In this document: positions 38,823 through 51,819 of the stretch, piece after piece
How positions within the stretch are numbered: position 1 is the first letter of the stretch
Layout: each line of letters starts with the position of its first letter
DNA from: Punctularia strigosozonata HHB-11173 SS5
Lineage: Eukaryota; Basidiomycota; Agaricomycetes; Corticiales; Punctulariaceae
Length of the DNA: 64,000 nucleotides
Reading direction: 5' to 3'
Assembly: GCF_000264995.1 (NCBI RefSeq)
Contig: NW_006767435.1
Coordinates: 426,042 to 490,041 of the forward strand
The notes under the pieces: model-generated
The model's database searches: none
The model's input: the letters and a program-made list of their open reading frames with translations, nothing else
Told to the model about the DNA's origin: nothing
Made by a program: the position numbers and the translations under genes

Positions 38823-39877
38823 CTAGTACGGAGATACCGCGATGAATTCCTTAGAGATCTCGAGCCGCAGTGCAAGCGATTCCTTGATTTCTGGAAAGGC
38901 GGTCATCTTCTGGTGCCAACTGGAAGGACTTTGGAGGTCAGTCCCACGAGCGGCCTACAGCATCTGACTCACGCGTGCACTGCAGGGAAGTCTCGGGGCA
39001 TGTTGAGCTCTATGTTGTGGTCTGGATCCAATCTTGCTAGAATACGATATACTGTGGTCAGAACACTACGAACAGATCGAGCAAAGAGAAGCCACTCATT
39101 CCACCTACAACATTGTTAACAGACCGTCACCGGACGCTGTTATACAGAATTATACATACATGACGAATGACGCGTCGGCGATGGTCATCTTTCCGCCAAC
39201 TAGCCGATCTTGCTTGGACAGCACGCTTTCGAGAACGCCAAGGACACGAAGGGTCTCTTTCTGGCATCGCTCGACCGCGCTTGGGGTTTTCCGGAGTGGA
39301 AACTCGCGAACCAGGCGAATTGACCGTAGTAGGGTCTGGCGAGGTGCGACCAATGGTCGGCATCAGACGTGCACTCGCATGTTCGTGACTCACCCCTGTC
39401 CCAATGCTTGGAGCAATAGCCACTGGTTTACGAGGTGTCGATCCGGACCCGTGACGGAGATCTTATGGTCCTTGTCATAGGTGTCGCCAAGGTACCGCAG
39501 AATGGCATTGGACTCCCTGATGGATACGTCAATGCGACTCCTGCGCGCTTTTTACTTCATCCTCACCAAATGACGAAATTGCCGTTCTGTTGGTCGATGA
39601 GCGTCGGGATGCGCCTGTTACGGGCGGTCAGTCAATGATACCGATTCGTCCCAGTTTGTAGTACGAATCCGTTCGGATTGAGTTTGAGGTGTCCCTCGAA
39701 TTTCTGCTGAACTCGAGGTCGTACTCGTACGACAAGCCTAAGAGGTTCAAGACGAGTACCATCTTCCTACATGACGAGTAATGGCGTTAGGGACGGACAC
39801 CACACGAGTGTGATCAGCTTGCACCATCCGTTTGGCGCGAACTGGTGGGTCCAAAGGGTGACGTCTTTGCCTGGCAT
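38823..39877 (-). pseudogene. Glutathione S-transferase (Ure2p-like), copy 3, frameshifted
   Basis: The third GST copy, inverted relative to the other two and about 15 kb away. The start MPGKDVTLWTHQFAPNGW lies at 39877, followed by VLNLLGLSYE, NPNGFVLQ-type sequence across an intron, RIPTLIDQQNGNFV, ESNAILRYLGDTYDKDHKIS, QWLLLQALGQG and GPYYGQFAWFASF. It then loses one base relative to copy 2 near 39282-39292, and the reading shifts to PSAVERCQKETLRVLGVLES, RLVGGKMTIADASFVM. The last exon reads WHQKMTAFPEIKESLALRLE and ends with TAG at 38823-38825. The intact Tyr-Tyr and Trp codons here show what copies 1 and 2 lost, while its own break is a frameshift. Confidence 0.7.
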
Positions 39878-41043
39878 GATTGGAGAACAGGTGACCAGCG
39901 GACAACGATGTGTGCTCCGGGTGACGATGTGGTTCTGCTGATTTTGTAACCCATTTGTAGCGAGGCGCAGCGCTTACTGGCTCGTGCTCGTGCTTATCTC
40001 GCATGAGAGAACCCCGAATCTTGAAAGACGGTGAGCCCACTGCAAGAATGCAGGGTACGGTGCTTGCTCATCGAGATGAACCGGAGGTGATCGAAGCATT
40101 GTCATCTTACGTCGCCACCCCATAACAGCCTGTGAAGACATCGACGAAGGAAGCAGGCAGATATATTGTAGCCTACGTACACATGAGTACCGCTCCTCTG
40201 CCAATAACATGAGCTACGTGACTTGGTCCATCAGTCAATGTCGATGCTGCATTTGGTAAGCTGAAAACGTCCGTCAACGAGACGCTGTCGAGCAGGGGTA
40301 GGTCGACTCGCTACACACCATTCATATAGCTGGTTAATTGTGGATGACGATGTGGGTTTGGCTGTGGGTCTCAATGCCTGGGTAAGCATCCGGTAACAGC
40401 CCTGCTTCGTATCACATCAAAGTCCAGCGTGAGGAGAATGCGCACGGCACAAGTGGTACACACCTATATAGTCTCCTATAACCCGGTATAAGTACGCCCG
40501 ACGCCAGTGTCAAGATCTAGATAGGTGTTGCAGGGAATTTGTAACGGGAGGACCGTTACAGAAATAGTTGGCCGCCTCAAGGTGTTCGTTCAGGAAAACG
40601 TGTTCATGCAATTCTCCGTCCACCATCGCCAGCTTTGCTGTCGTCATGAAATCTCCGAGGCTGCAGCTGGATCCAAATGTTGCAAGTACGACGGATGTTG
40701 GACTGAGGGAATAGTCAAAAAATTCCTAGCATGTGCCATTCGCTCGTCAAACGGCATTCAATGATATTCTGCTCACCATGATTCGATTGCTTGGTGTCAT
40801 CCTTTCGTCTCTAGAATTATAGGAGCACATGCAAGAGTTATACAAAACAGTTTGTTGATCCGTTGTACGGGTCCGTGGCGGCAATGGAGAAGGCGCATCA
40901 TCTGCCATGCATTTGACATTTGTCCTCGTACCTCAACGAGCTCAAGGCTTGTTCAACCCCTCACTCTGAGGTTCTTGCCCTCTGGTACGGCAGACAGGCT
41001 ACCTTTTGTCTTTGATTCGCATTCGTACGGCCGGTACACCGGC
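39878..41043. other. Intergenic region, no gene recognised
   Basis: About 1.2 kb between GST copy 3 (leftward) and the DEUBAD gene (rightward). It holds both promoters. No open frame resembles a known protein. Confidence 0.4.
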
Positions 41044-42449
41044 ATGGCATCTACCTCTGGCACCTCGAACACCGTTGGCGTGCGGCGCTCTGGCCGAACC
41101 GTCCGCGCGCCCAAACGCGACTTGGAGGACACTCTCTCCTCCACGTCCGCCAAGGACGCCAACAATGCGAGCACCAGCACCTCGCGCACACCCCGCAAGC
41201 TCAAGCGACCCAAATTCGAGTCGGACGAGGACTACCTCGCGGACTTACTCTCAAACCCGAAAAGCCCGCTGACCACGATGGACATACGCGTCAGTAGTCA
41301 GTCCACGTCTCGTAATCCTCGCATGCCTCGATCGACGTCTTACGGTATCATCATTTGAAACGCGCAGGAACTATTGAACGCGGAAAATTGGTGCAAGTTG
41401 TCCGACGAGTCGCGCGCGCAACTGGCGCCGCTGCTGCCCCCTACCGCGTTTAGAGATTTCGTCCCATCCCTGCACCCTCTTCATCCCGCGCGCAAGACTC
41501 AAATCGAACGCCAACGTCAACGACAACAGGAGCTGGAAGCTGGCCCGTCAACTGGTGCCAGCATATCGTCCGCCGCCATCACCGAGCAAGACCCTGTCCC
41601 AACGTCGTCAAAGGCGCCAGATCTACTCGACCCAACGGTTTTTTCCGAACCCAACTTTGTCGCGGCCGCGCTCACCTTCCAGGACCACCTCTACTCGGGC
41701 TACATGACCGAGGCACACAAGGCGAAGGTCGAACGGTACAAGCGCGGGCTTGTAGACGGGACGCTGCATGCGCCGTGGAAAGACGAAGTGTGGGAGCAGG
41801 AGCACGCCCTTACGGCGGAGGTTTCCGATCGTGCAGGGTCAGTGTTGCTTTCGGGCTCACGCTTGCGTGCGAGGACTGGGGGGCGGTGACTGACGGTGGT
41901 CGGTCGGTTGTAGAGACGCCGCCGAGCTGAAGCTCGTGGACCTTGCCAAGCACGAGGTGATCCAAGTAGGCGATATCCTAGCGTATTCGCGGCGCTTCCC
42001 CAACCTCGATGTTATGGTCGAAAAGGATCTTCTGGTGAGCGCCCATCTTCCCTAAAGCGCATCGTGTTATGGGAAACTTTCTAAACGCAACATAGGTCGA
42101 AGGCATCCACCCGAAGAACTACTCCCTCACTCTCGCCTTCACCACCGGACGGGAGAAAGACCTTCCGATGTCCATGCTCCCTCGCGAACCGCAGCCAACT
42201 GGCTCCACCTGCTCCGTCACCGTCACCAACCCGAGCATGCTCGAGAACGCGGTGCTCGATTCGGATGGGCGCGTGCCGAAGAACATGCGCCCCAGCGGGA
42301 ACGCGTGGAAAACCTTCACGCTGCATCGCTGGCGCCAGGACTTTGAGATGGAGGTGGGCGAGGACATGATGTGGACGCTTCCGCGGGGTGGGAGGGAGAG
42401 CCACGGGACGTTGTTTTATCTGCGGGGGTCTCTCTACCACGATATGTGA
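41044..42449 (+). CDS. DEUBAD (ASX homology) domain protein
   Basis: A likely nuclear protein. The first exon starts MASTSGTSNTVGVRRSGRTV, basic and Ser/Thr-rich with RTPRKLKRPKF, which would serve as a nuclear signal. After an intron near 41291-41367 the sequence LLNAENWCKLSDESRAQLAP and LLPPTAFRDF is a clear ASXH/DEUBAD helix pattern; in animals (ASXL, INO80G/NFRKB, ADRM1) this domain binds UCH37/BAP1-type deubiquitinases. The rest includes EPNFVAAALTFQDHLYSGYM, KVERYKRGLVDGTLHAPWKD and a C-terminal segment after two more introns (near 41838-41913 and 42032-42096) ending ESHGTLFYLRGSLYHDM. A partner deubiquitinase is inferred from the family only. An in-frame region upstream of 41044 exists, but the ATG there suits the exon best. 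Confidence 0.8.
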
Positions 42450-42712
42450 TTTCTGATTATGCGTCTTGTATCTTTTTATGCTCAGCCTGAGCTAACTTGT
42501 ATCATATGCTATCGGCGTACTCCCTTTGGCTCTCTAGGTCGCTCGACCGCGCCGATTTGTGAGCGCGATGATCTACTCGAGCAGATGCATGGATGATCCC
42601 TTGCATTCTCCACAAGGGGATCGATTCCCTCAAGCCTGAGATTCGCTCGAACAACCGCTACTCCATCATTATGGCTATCGTGGTGGTAGCTACATGGCAT
42701 CTACTTCACGGG

Positions 42713-45700
42713 TCAGATCCCTATATGAATGTACGGCGCCCATCGACTGGGGTTCGGGTGGGACTCGCGAAGCTTCTGTACCGCTCGGTCCAACGCATAT
42801 GGAATGTCGTCCGCGTTAAGGTACTCTGACGAACCGCCGAATAGGTCCTCGTACACGGATCTCGCAATGAAGGGACCGTCAGCATCTTCCATCGACCTAG
42901 TGCGCATGCGTAACAGAGTGACTCTCGCTCGCGTGATGGAGCGACTGACGACTGCTTACCAGAGGGTAGCGATTACGCTCTTAAACCCGGCAAACAGCAA
43001 AGTCGCAGCGAGATGGACTGTCTGGTCGGGTTGATTCTGCAGGGATGTACGGGTGAGCATCGATTCTATGAAATCGTTGGAATAAGCCTGACCTTGTCTC
43101 CCTTCGCGGTTTCACAGGCGCTCAGGAACGCCATGAAGGCGTGCGGGAGTGAAATTGGCATTAGCTTCTCTATCGTCACCATCTCGTCCCGCATCACAAA
43201 TCCGCTCTTGAGCGCGTCCTCTCGGTTCTGGTGACCGTGGCACGCAAGGTGCAGGATGGTTGCCTGAGGTAGCTTCTCAAGAAGTGTTTGCGCAGACATC
43301 CCACCTTTCTCGGATGCTAGAGCATCGTCCGCCGGCGGAATTGCCATCAGCGCGCGTTCTGGTATTACACTCCGGATCGTGCCGAGTTCCTCCCGCGTAC
43401 AAACGAGGTCCCGCCACTCTGGCCTGTATGGCGAGGGAACCGCTGCCACCAGTGCCTGGATATCCTGCTTCTTCGGGGATATATGCGCCGACCTCGCTGT
43501 GATTAGGGCGCCGAGTGTTGGTGTATACGAGGAAACGACGTAATCTGAGCACCATTCTCCTTCAATACCCGCAGCATGGACCGGGAGGTGCACGAACGGC
43601 CCAGTGGGGCACCACCATATACGAGTGCGTCCCCTATCCGTGTTCCTCTACACGACCCATACGGTGAGTAAAAGTTGCTTGACAGGAATACGAATTCCCT
43701 TACCTCAAGTCCTAATGCACGTAGCACAGGATGCACTACATCAAGCCACAATCGGCGCAAAATCTCGGCAGCCTCTAAATTTTGGTTGTTATGCCTAATC
43801 TTCACTTTGGATATCTTCATGCGATCCCTCAAAGATTCCTCCGTTGTGGCTGAACGCCATGCCGTACCCGACTCAGTGAGCCATGGCTCGGTGATGTGCT
43901 CTAGGGGAATGCTGATGGCCTCGCCCGATGGTTTGATGACCACAGCATGACAACCCAATGTACTCGAGACAAGGATGATAACCGGACCTCGTTCTGCTGC
44001 TTTTGCTAGCAACGCATACTGATCGTGGAGCAGAAAACGCTCGAGACCTGCTATCCCGCGGACCTCCTGCAGCAGCGAATCAAACTGTTCGCTCTGTTGT
44101 CTCCTTCTGGTGACTTCTACCTCCATGGCCCGTGAGTCCTTGCTTTGAGAGGCGTCGGTGACCCGCTCGAGTTGACGGGTTAGCGTTGACAGCTGGATCC
44201 GTAGCTGTTCAGGGATACAGTCGAAGGGAGTACGCAGGCGTAGCGTATTGGTCCAGAAGACTGCTCGGCCTTGTTCGAGAATTTCCACCGCTTTCTGTGG
44301 AAGCGACATGTTGAGTGCATGGGATGCGCCTGCTAGGGCGAGATTCTGACCGGAGCTCAATTGGTCCAACCGAGACTTAGGATGCAGACCCAGGAACGCA
44401 ACTCGAGGTAGAAGTCCTACCACATCTGAACAGATGTCTAGAAGGGTTGATCGTGTTGAGACAGCGGTGGTAGTAAGCTTGATGTCGTCATAGTGCGGCC
44501 GCATATTATCATTGAGGACATGAGCAATGCATCGAACCCGCGAGCGCACGTCCTTGTGTTTGTCCGATAGGGCCGCTGTAAGATGCTCAAGCGAGAGGGA
44601 AGGGTTGCAATACGGTGCATCGTGCTCCATGAATAGCACTGCAGCCTCGATGTGGCACTGAAACCGCTCCGGATGACTTGGCTCTAGGATATTCAGTCTG
44701 CTGGTGATAATGTTCAGTGCATGAATCGCATCGTGAACGTCGTGTTTCATGTGGAATCTGGCCAAATACGACATTGCCAGCGTGAGGTGCCATTCGGTCT
44801 GGTAATCCCTTCTACGTGACAGGACCTCGGTAACGGACTCTAATTCTAGGATTGCCTGATCGATATCCGCAATGGATTGTTGCTGTTCGCCACGAAGTAA
44901 AAGTGTCCTGGAAAACAGATGCACTACTGTAGGCCGGTTTCCATGCGCGGGAGACAGGGATGAAAGAAGCCCGCTTGCTCCAAGTCCTCCGTTGTGCCAA
45001 AGTGTTCAAATCGTGTGCACAGGTGTGATACTGCCATGCTTGCGATGTCAAAATACTGAGCTTGTGACGGTGATACTGCTGCTAATGCGCATTGATCCCA
45101 TTTCAACGCTTCGGCAAGATCGGAAAAATCTCCCGTTTCAGCAAAGCGCAAACTTAACGAGTCGGCCAGGCAAGATGCGGGAATATACTGCCGGTAATCA
45201 CCATGAGGAATGCTATCTGCCGCCTTGCGACCGAGCTGAACTGCTTCTTCGAGGTCACTGATTTCACCCTGCCAATAAAACCGCATACGAAGACCATTGG
45301 CAAGACTAGCAAAGGACTGCCAGTGGTCCGAGGAGATTGGGGGTGATAACAACACAGCTTCACGTTTGAGCTTGATAGCCTCTTCAAGGTCGCGTCCCTC
45401 CGAGTGAGTGAGCTGATGGCGGAGGTCTAACAGTCCAGCCACCGCATGGAGAATATTGAACAGTGGATGAACGTTGAGACGGGCAATATCAAGAGCCTTC
45501 TGTCCAATATAGATAGCTTTGTCAAGATCTTCCAGCGCCCCTGAGTGGTATACTTTCAAGGCCAATGCACGGAGAACATAAGGGACGAGCTTCGCTCTGT
45601 CGATGTGCGTTGACGGGCATAATGAAAGGGCTTCCTCTAGAATAAGGATAGCCTCTTCCAAATTGTGGAAATTGCCGATTCACTCATATTGGCGATTATA

Positions 45701-46632
45701 ATATCGGCCTAGACACTGCAGATGTCTGTGTTTAGGCTCAAGGATGTCATATGGGAGTACCATCTCTTCCAATGCTTGCTGCTGCAGCCTCACAGCCTCT
45801 TCAATGTATGCTGATGTCCCCATTGTGTGATAAAATCCATAGCTAATCCATGCACATATACGATGTGCTGTGGGCCGCAAGGGGTGTCCCACCGCGCAGA
45901 GTGTCATAGCTTCTCGGCATAGTGAGTCTGCAGCTCTCCTTGTCTCAGAGCAATTGGTCTGATCCGAGTAAGCGTCAAGGACCTCCGAGTAGAGCGCAAG
46001 TACTCTGGGGCAGACGGTCCCGTCCATGCGGCAAAGTGACAGCGCTTCTTGACCATACTCGAGAGCATCTTCCAAGTCACGAATTCCTTCGACAAATTTG
46101 TACCGCTCCACGAGGATATGTACCAATTGAATGAGTACATGCCAATGTTGTTCGGGAGACGGTGAAGTCTTAGATCCTGTGCAAGGGCAAGGGTCAGAGG
46201 TGAAGGTCGGCTCTGTTTGGTCAGCAGCTGTGATGCTTGACAAGAGCGTTCGGAAAATCTGGATCGACCTCTGGGAGGCTTCAAGGTCGCTCTGCTGGCA
46301 GAACTGTTGGTGGAGTTCACGCGCCTCCAAGAAGAGGTCGTTCGCAGGTTCGAGAGGTGCTATTATGGCAGAAAATGAACATCGTCTCTCTACTGCAGTG
46401 TAGACGCCATACCTGCTGCGCATGGGCAGACACGACGGGTATCCGTGATTGTAAGGGCTTTAAAATCCTGCATAAGGCGCCCGTGGTCGAGGTTGCAGTT
46501 CGTACTTGAACACACTATTATTCCGAAGGATGAGCAAAGGATGAGCGAAGCATGGGCTGAAGATGAGTTACAGGAGATAGAGGATGTACCACCAGCCACA
46601 GACACGTCTTTCGGCGTTGGTATATTTGCCAT
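42713..46632 (-). pseudogene. Second TPR-CHAT gene, with one in-frame stop and one frameshift
   Basis: Same architecture as the gene at 6662-10254: TPR-like repeats (for example ALALKVYHSGALEDLDKAI) then a CHAT domain with LPVHAAGIEG, SDYVVSSYTPTLGAL, ILHLACHGHQ, MAFLSACETAKGD, a segment AATLLFAGFKSVIATLW and the end WAPYIHIGI. The start is taken at ATG 46632 (MANIPTPKDVSV), with a 54-nt intron (46359-46412, gtatgg...ataatag) leading to APLEPANDLFLEAREL. Two defects are visible. TGA at 45680-45682 lies in the middle of a repeat (YYNRQYE*IGNFHNLEEAI) where CGA (Arg) would fit, a C-to-T change at a CpG. Near 44960-44985 the frame shifts by one base between TTEDLEQA and SLSPAHGNRPTVV. The CHAT part has its His and Cys motifs. 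It is a recent pseudogene unless these are sequence errors. Confidence 0.78.
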
Positions 46633-47971
46633 CGCAAGGGTAGGCAGGTAGCTTGGGAGAAGCTGCCGGTGGGACTGTATGACAACTTATATAAGCCACA
46701 CCCGTAGACACCTCGGAGGCGGGAGGGTACTGGTACTTCATTCCGGCGCTGCGAGATGCTATCTCCGCAAGCCCGGTACTACATGCTTCGCAGACGGTTG
46801 ATGAAGAGCGCAGAGCTTATTGGAGCGCAGAGCTTATTGGAGCGCATCGCCCGGGCCAACAATATCGCCAGCCATCGCATTGAAAAATAAGACCAATCCA
46901 TAGGAAATAGCTCTTGCACGATATCGTAGTATGGGGCGTGTGGGACTGGATTGAGATGTGGGATCCGGTACACGTCCATTGGAAGCGAAGTTTTTCGATG
47001 GTTACGTGGCTCAAGTGAGGTGGGGGAATGCGATATACCGCGATATGCAGTTCTTGACACGAGGGATCAGGATCGAGCGCGCGGATTGTTTGAGACCGGT
47101 TGGACACATGCCATGGCTCAATGATCAGACAAATCTATGCTCATCGAGCTTGCAGTTTTAGGCTCTCAGGAGGAGCAGCAAGGTCGGCTAGGTAGAGCTG
47201 GAGTTGAATCCGCACGGCAGAACAGTTTCAGATGATCATGGTTGCAAATGGAGGCATAGACAGTCGTCGTGCGCGAAGTTTGTGTGTAGAATCCGTCAGA
47301 TATGAATGATGAATTGGCCAAAGCGCCGTATAAACCGGGTACAGGATCCGGAGACGCGAACGACAGGGATGTACAACCGTTTCCGAAAAGGTTGAGCGCA
47401 GCGCGAAAAACACAGGTAGGGGCCTGAAGAGGTCAGGACTCTGGGGTAGGACAGATAGTACGATACACCTGGAGTAGGGTATACAGTACGATACACATTC
47501 ATGTAATTATGCACACTCTGGTCGAAGCGGTGTGTTGGCTCATAGAGCGGACGGGAACCGTGTAGACCAGGGTGTCCCGGCTCGCCACTAGTGCGAGGCC
47601 CTGGGGCCCGGCTGTTCCGGTATTGGGACCGCGCCGGTTAATACTACCTACCTACTACCTACCAGACTTGTAAACCCGGACGCCACCTTCGTTCGACCTT
47701 GAAGTTGATCAGAGTTGAGCGCTGAGCGCATCTTCGCCTCAGGCTTCCACAACATCTATTCTCGCATACCTGAGATGCCGCTCGCAAAGTTACAAGTGAT
47801 CGCAATAACAACCGACGCGCCTATAGTCGTTCTATAGTCGTGTTCGGAACGGCTTGCAGCTGCGTCGAACAGAACACCTACCTCGACACCCCTCCAACAC
47901 ACACATCACATCCTTATCGCAACCGCCCTACGCCTCGCATATTTCGCTAGCAAACCCAACTCGTTCAAGAC
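46633..47971. other. Intergenic region with small repeats
   Basis: About 1.3 kb without a recognised gene. It has a 17-nt tandem duplication at 46806-46839, a pair of agtacgatacac repeats near 47456-47495 and a ctac/ctacc simple repeat at 47643-47662. Confidence 0.4.
46806..46846. repeat. 17-nt tandem duplication (2.4 units)
   Basis: The unit gagcgcagagcttattg occurs at 46806-46822 and again at 46823-46839, followed by gagcgca. The two copies are identical. Confidence 0.85.
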
Positions 47972-50137
47972 CTACTTAGCCGACCAAGCATGCGGATGGG
48001 GCGTTGCTCGCGTTCTTAGCTCTGTCTCGCATCCTGAGCCCCATCGGAAAGCTCCATCGTGACGGCGCGCTCGAATGCGCGGGGGAGGCGGTTGTAGTAA
48101 TTGGTCGAGATGGCTGTATGGGGCACGTTCTTCGGATGTTTCTCGAGTGCTGCACTGGCGGAACGTCTGATGCTCCTGAACGGACACGCGGTCGAGATGG
48201 GTTACCAGAGCAGCGCATCCAGTTTTGGAAAGCATCCGTGTTGGTTACGACGAGCTTGACGGTCCACGTGGATGTAGAGAGCCGAAGGCGAGGCTGAAGC
48301 TGAGGAGATGGCTATGATGTTTCGCTCTCGGGTGAGTGCTACATACTTATATACCGTACGGACTGCGTGGAGCCGCTGACCAGTACACCGTTTTCGGGTG
48401 TCTTCCTTCTCACAATGGGCCTGCCGTGCGCCTCGTAGATCAGATATGGATGTCGCTTCCGACGAAGGTGTGTGTTGTTGTTGCCATTTCTTTGAATCAT
48501 GAGCGAACTGAGACGTGTCGGTCCCAGTCGCTGGAGCCGGGCGCACGGATATACGTCGTATATGTTGGTAGCCTTCCCGGAGTGTCGCTATTTGCGGTGT
48601 ACATGACAAGCATATACTTCCGGACGCCTGGGGAGGAGACCGGCGATCTAGGTGAGCATTCAGCTGGCCCCTTTATTATCTCATCCGGAGACCAATCTCT
48701 CGTTTCCCTTAGCGGTGGCCTTGGTGAGCTTCTTCGCCTGCCTGGTCCAAGCCTGCAAGGTTCTTGGGGCATATCGAGTCCTCCCTCCGTCGCACACCCT
48801 CATCGGTGCCAGTCCATGCTATGAGATGAAAACCATTGGTTGCAACAGTGCCGCAACACACGTACTGTTTCATCGTGCGATACACCCGCGATGGAAGATG
48901 GTCATGCCGTACGTTTCCATAGTCAAATCGTGCGTCTTTTGTCTCAACGACACGTATCACTTAGGGCATCGTAGATAACAAGCAGTGTTTGTTGTTCAGT
49001 ACTCGGTCCTTCTTCCTCGTATGCGCCTCCTCGATTCGTCCTACAAACTTCTCCACATCGCTCCAGGGTAGACTCGACCCCGCTCTTGCGTCCCTGCTCG
49101 ATTACTCTATTCGGTCTGAGAAGTCAACGTTTCAACGCTCTCACACATGGACACGCCGTGTGGGCCGATGCCCGAAAAGTTGTCAGGAGAGCGCGCACTG
49201 GCCCGCCCGAGTTGACCACGAAGGTGAGTGTCGACCGTTATCTCTATCCTTCCTTCTTGCGAATTTCTGATTACGCCCTCCATAGACGCGCTCTATCAGA
49301 TCAGTAAGAAGTATCCCGGGCGCCTCAACGACACAAAGTTGGCGCGTGCCGAACCCGCCCTTCATCCGCCAGCCCTGATGCTCACTCGTTCCCGAATCTC
49401 TGATCTTCGTGCGACAATTTCCTTGGGACGACGTCGGAACAGGAACCACCTTCGAGCGGGGCGGGCCACTCGCGGTTCTTCGATACATTACACGCCTTCT
49501 CTGCGCATCGACGCGCCTTTCCATCGAGGGATCGACCCGCGCCTCGGCACCATCCCGGATAGAGGCCGAGCTACGAGCTGAACCAGCAGCGACGCGGAAG
49601 TGTGCGCGATTCTGCCTTCCGTCGCTGCTTCCTCGCGTCGCGTCCCGGCGCAAATCGGGCCGCGGCGGGGAGCGCGGCTACGTCCCGAGATCTGGTCGCC
49701 GGATCCTATCTGGCGACGGCGTTCTACGTACCTCGGTGGCATGTGGGAGAGATGTCGGTCGGGAACCCGGGCTGTCAGTACGCATGTGCCGCGTAGGCGT
49801 TTACACGGCACGTTTGTATGTATGCGGCATGGTCACCCCGGAATTACTACTGGAGTACTTAGCTCGAACACCAGAGAGAAAGAAAGATCTGCACGCGATC
49901 GTCCGAGCGATGAGACAAGGCGGAGGTGCGGTTGCCCTACGCATACCTGGGTCCTTAGGCCTTGGGCGACATCCTCAACCCGAACCCACAATGCAGCGCT
50001 TTTCGAGTGAAGACACATGGGCGTCCGCGCTACTCCCAACTAGCACGGAACCCCCATCGTCTTCTCTGCTGCTCGCGAGCATGCTGCCTATGCTGCGCGC
50101 AAGTCCCGGGTTGGGCAAGCTCATTTCTGATTTCTAG
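47972..50137. other. Region with possible exons of an unrecognised or decayed gene
   Basis: Plus-strand pieces look weakly protein-like: a hydrophobic stretch FPLAVALVSFFACLVQACKV near 48700 followed by LGAYRVLPP, and FWKASVLVTTSLTVHV near 48220. They might be remnants of a multi-pass membrane protein such as the basidiomycete DUF6534 family, but I could not chain them with convincing splice sites. An open frame of 242 codons at 49409-50137 has no recognisable feature. I cannot support a gene model here. Confidence 0.2.
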
Positions 50138-51819
50138 GCGGAAGGCTACGAACTCGGGAGTATCAACAGCTCGTGGCGGAAACGTCATTGCTTGAATGGT
50201 TTCATTCCGCGGAGATTGGCCGGCGTAAGGAGCTTTCGCTTTTTTCAAGTTGGCCCACGACGTCACGACCGGTTCCGCAAACGTGTAGGTCGCCGGACGA
50301 CGCACGTACATACGTATACGCTCACGGGCCGCCAGCGACGCCACCACCACCACCACCACCAAACCGCTGCACTCTTAATTTTCAATCTCCCGGGTTGAGT
50401 CAAGGGCTCGGCTTGGACACCGCGCGGGGGCAACGCACCTTCCCGGCTTCGTCCGTAGATTGGGCTCATTGCGCGCGCTATCCCGTCATTTTTCCGATCT
50501 GTCCGAGCGCGGCCCCATACCTGTGCAGGAGGGCCTTGGGGCGAGTCTTGTCAATGTATGCCGAGAAACCAAGCACACGCGTCCATGCCGGGCGTGCATT
50601 TCCGAAAAAAAAAAAAAATCCCCCCTCAGCGTCGCGAAGCGGGTCGCTTTGACGCCGTCGATACATTAGACCCTTTTGAATCCCGCAATCGGCACACGCA
50701 GGAGGTCGACACGCTCCCACCAGCAAACTCTCCCCCCCCTTGTTCGTCTCCGGCGTTTTGATGTTAACAGCTGGGGCTCAGATCTGACCAGCGACGATCC
50801 TTTAGCGCTTTTTCCAAGGGCAAAAATGCACCGAGCTGAGCCACCGGACGCAAAAAAGGTAAATAAAAAAAGATCCGCGGGAAGTCGCGAAGACACACGT
50901 CGAACGAACGTCTCCGCTGTGCAAACCTCTTCGCGACTCGGCGCCGCAAATCGGCGGTCGGCGGAGGGCGGCGGCGGGGGTCGAGGTCGGTCGCGCGCAA
51001 CGAACTTGCGGTTCCCAGATCGCCCCCTGTCGTTCCTCCATCTATCTCGTTGATCCCGTTTGACCGTAAGCGGGTGCTGCCGTCGCCATTGATACCCCAG
51101 AGGCCGAGATCGCTGCAGCTCGGGATCGACTTGGTATGGAGTGTTATTGGCGCACTATATCGGGTTCTCGCTTCATCGCGCGCGCCACATATGTACATGA
51201 AATACATGAAATGGTAATAGCTACCGTTGCGCGTGGCGTCGTTTTTTTAGCGCCCGAACATGCTTTGTTTCGTGCCTGCGTATATAGCGTTTGGTGACGC
51301 GTAACGCCGAGCGCCATGTGTGGTGAGCTGGCTCAAAGTCAACTAGTCATGCGTCTGTCAGTCAGCCAGCCAGCCCGGGACCCCCACCCTCTCGGCGTCT
51401 ATAAGCTATAGCAGCAGCACAGGTCGAAAAAACAGACAACCTTCCCCGGCGCGAAACTTTCCCCTCGGTACGTCAAACCGTCCGTCATGCTTCCCGCTTC
51501 TTTTCAATATACCCTTTTCCGGGGGCGCAGCGGTCGTTCAAAAAGCGGCGGTAAAGCCACGCTCGGGCTCTCCCGGGGGGCTCGGCGGTCCACTCCTCCC
51601 GGGTGGCCGTGCACCACTGAAACAAAAACAAATCCACTTGACAGGCTGAAGCGGAAGGAAAAAAAAAACATCTTCTTGGCTATGGAAGGGAAAGATCATA
51701 TGATGGGATCGTCGTCGTGCGCGGCCGATACGAGCGCGGCGTCGCGCTTGCTTACCCGGCGTTCGGTTCTCTGCGTGTTCCAACAAACGGGAGGTGGGGG
51801 GGGGGGGGAAAAAAATCCA
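50138..51819. other. Intergenic region, no gene recognised
   Basis: About 1.7 kb of GC-rich sequence with simple tracts: (CCA)n at about 50340-50364, A13 near 50606-50618, and cagtcagccagccagcc near 51360. No coding sequence is recognised. Confidence 0.4.

Noticed and set aside
46806-46846. Start of a CRISPR-like or satellite array
   Set aside because: Only two units of 17 nt without spacers; a simple local duplication in a eukaryotic genome.
49409-50137. 242-codon open frame
   Set aside because: Long enough to notice, but composition is Arg/Ser/Gly-rich and no motif or splice context supports it.
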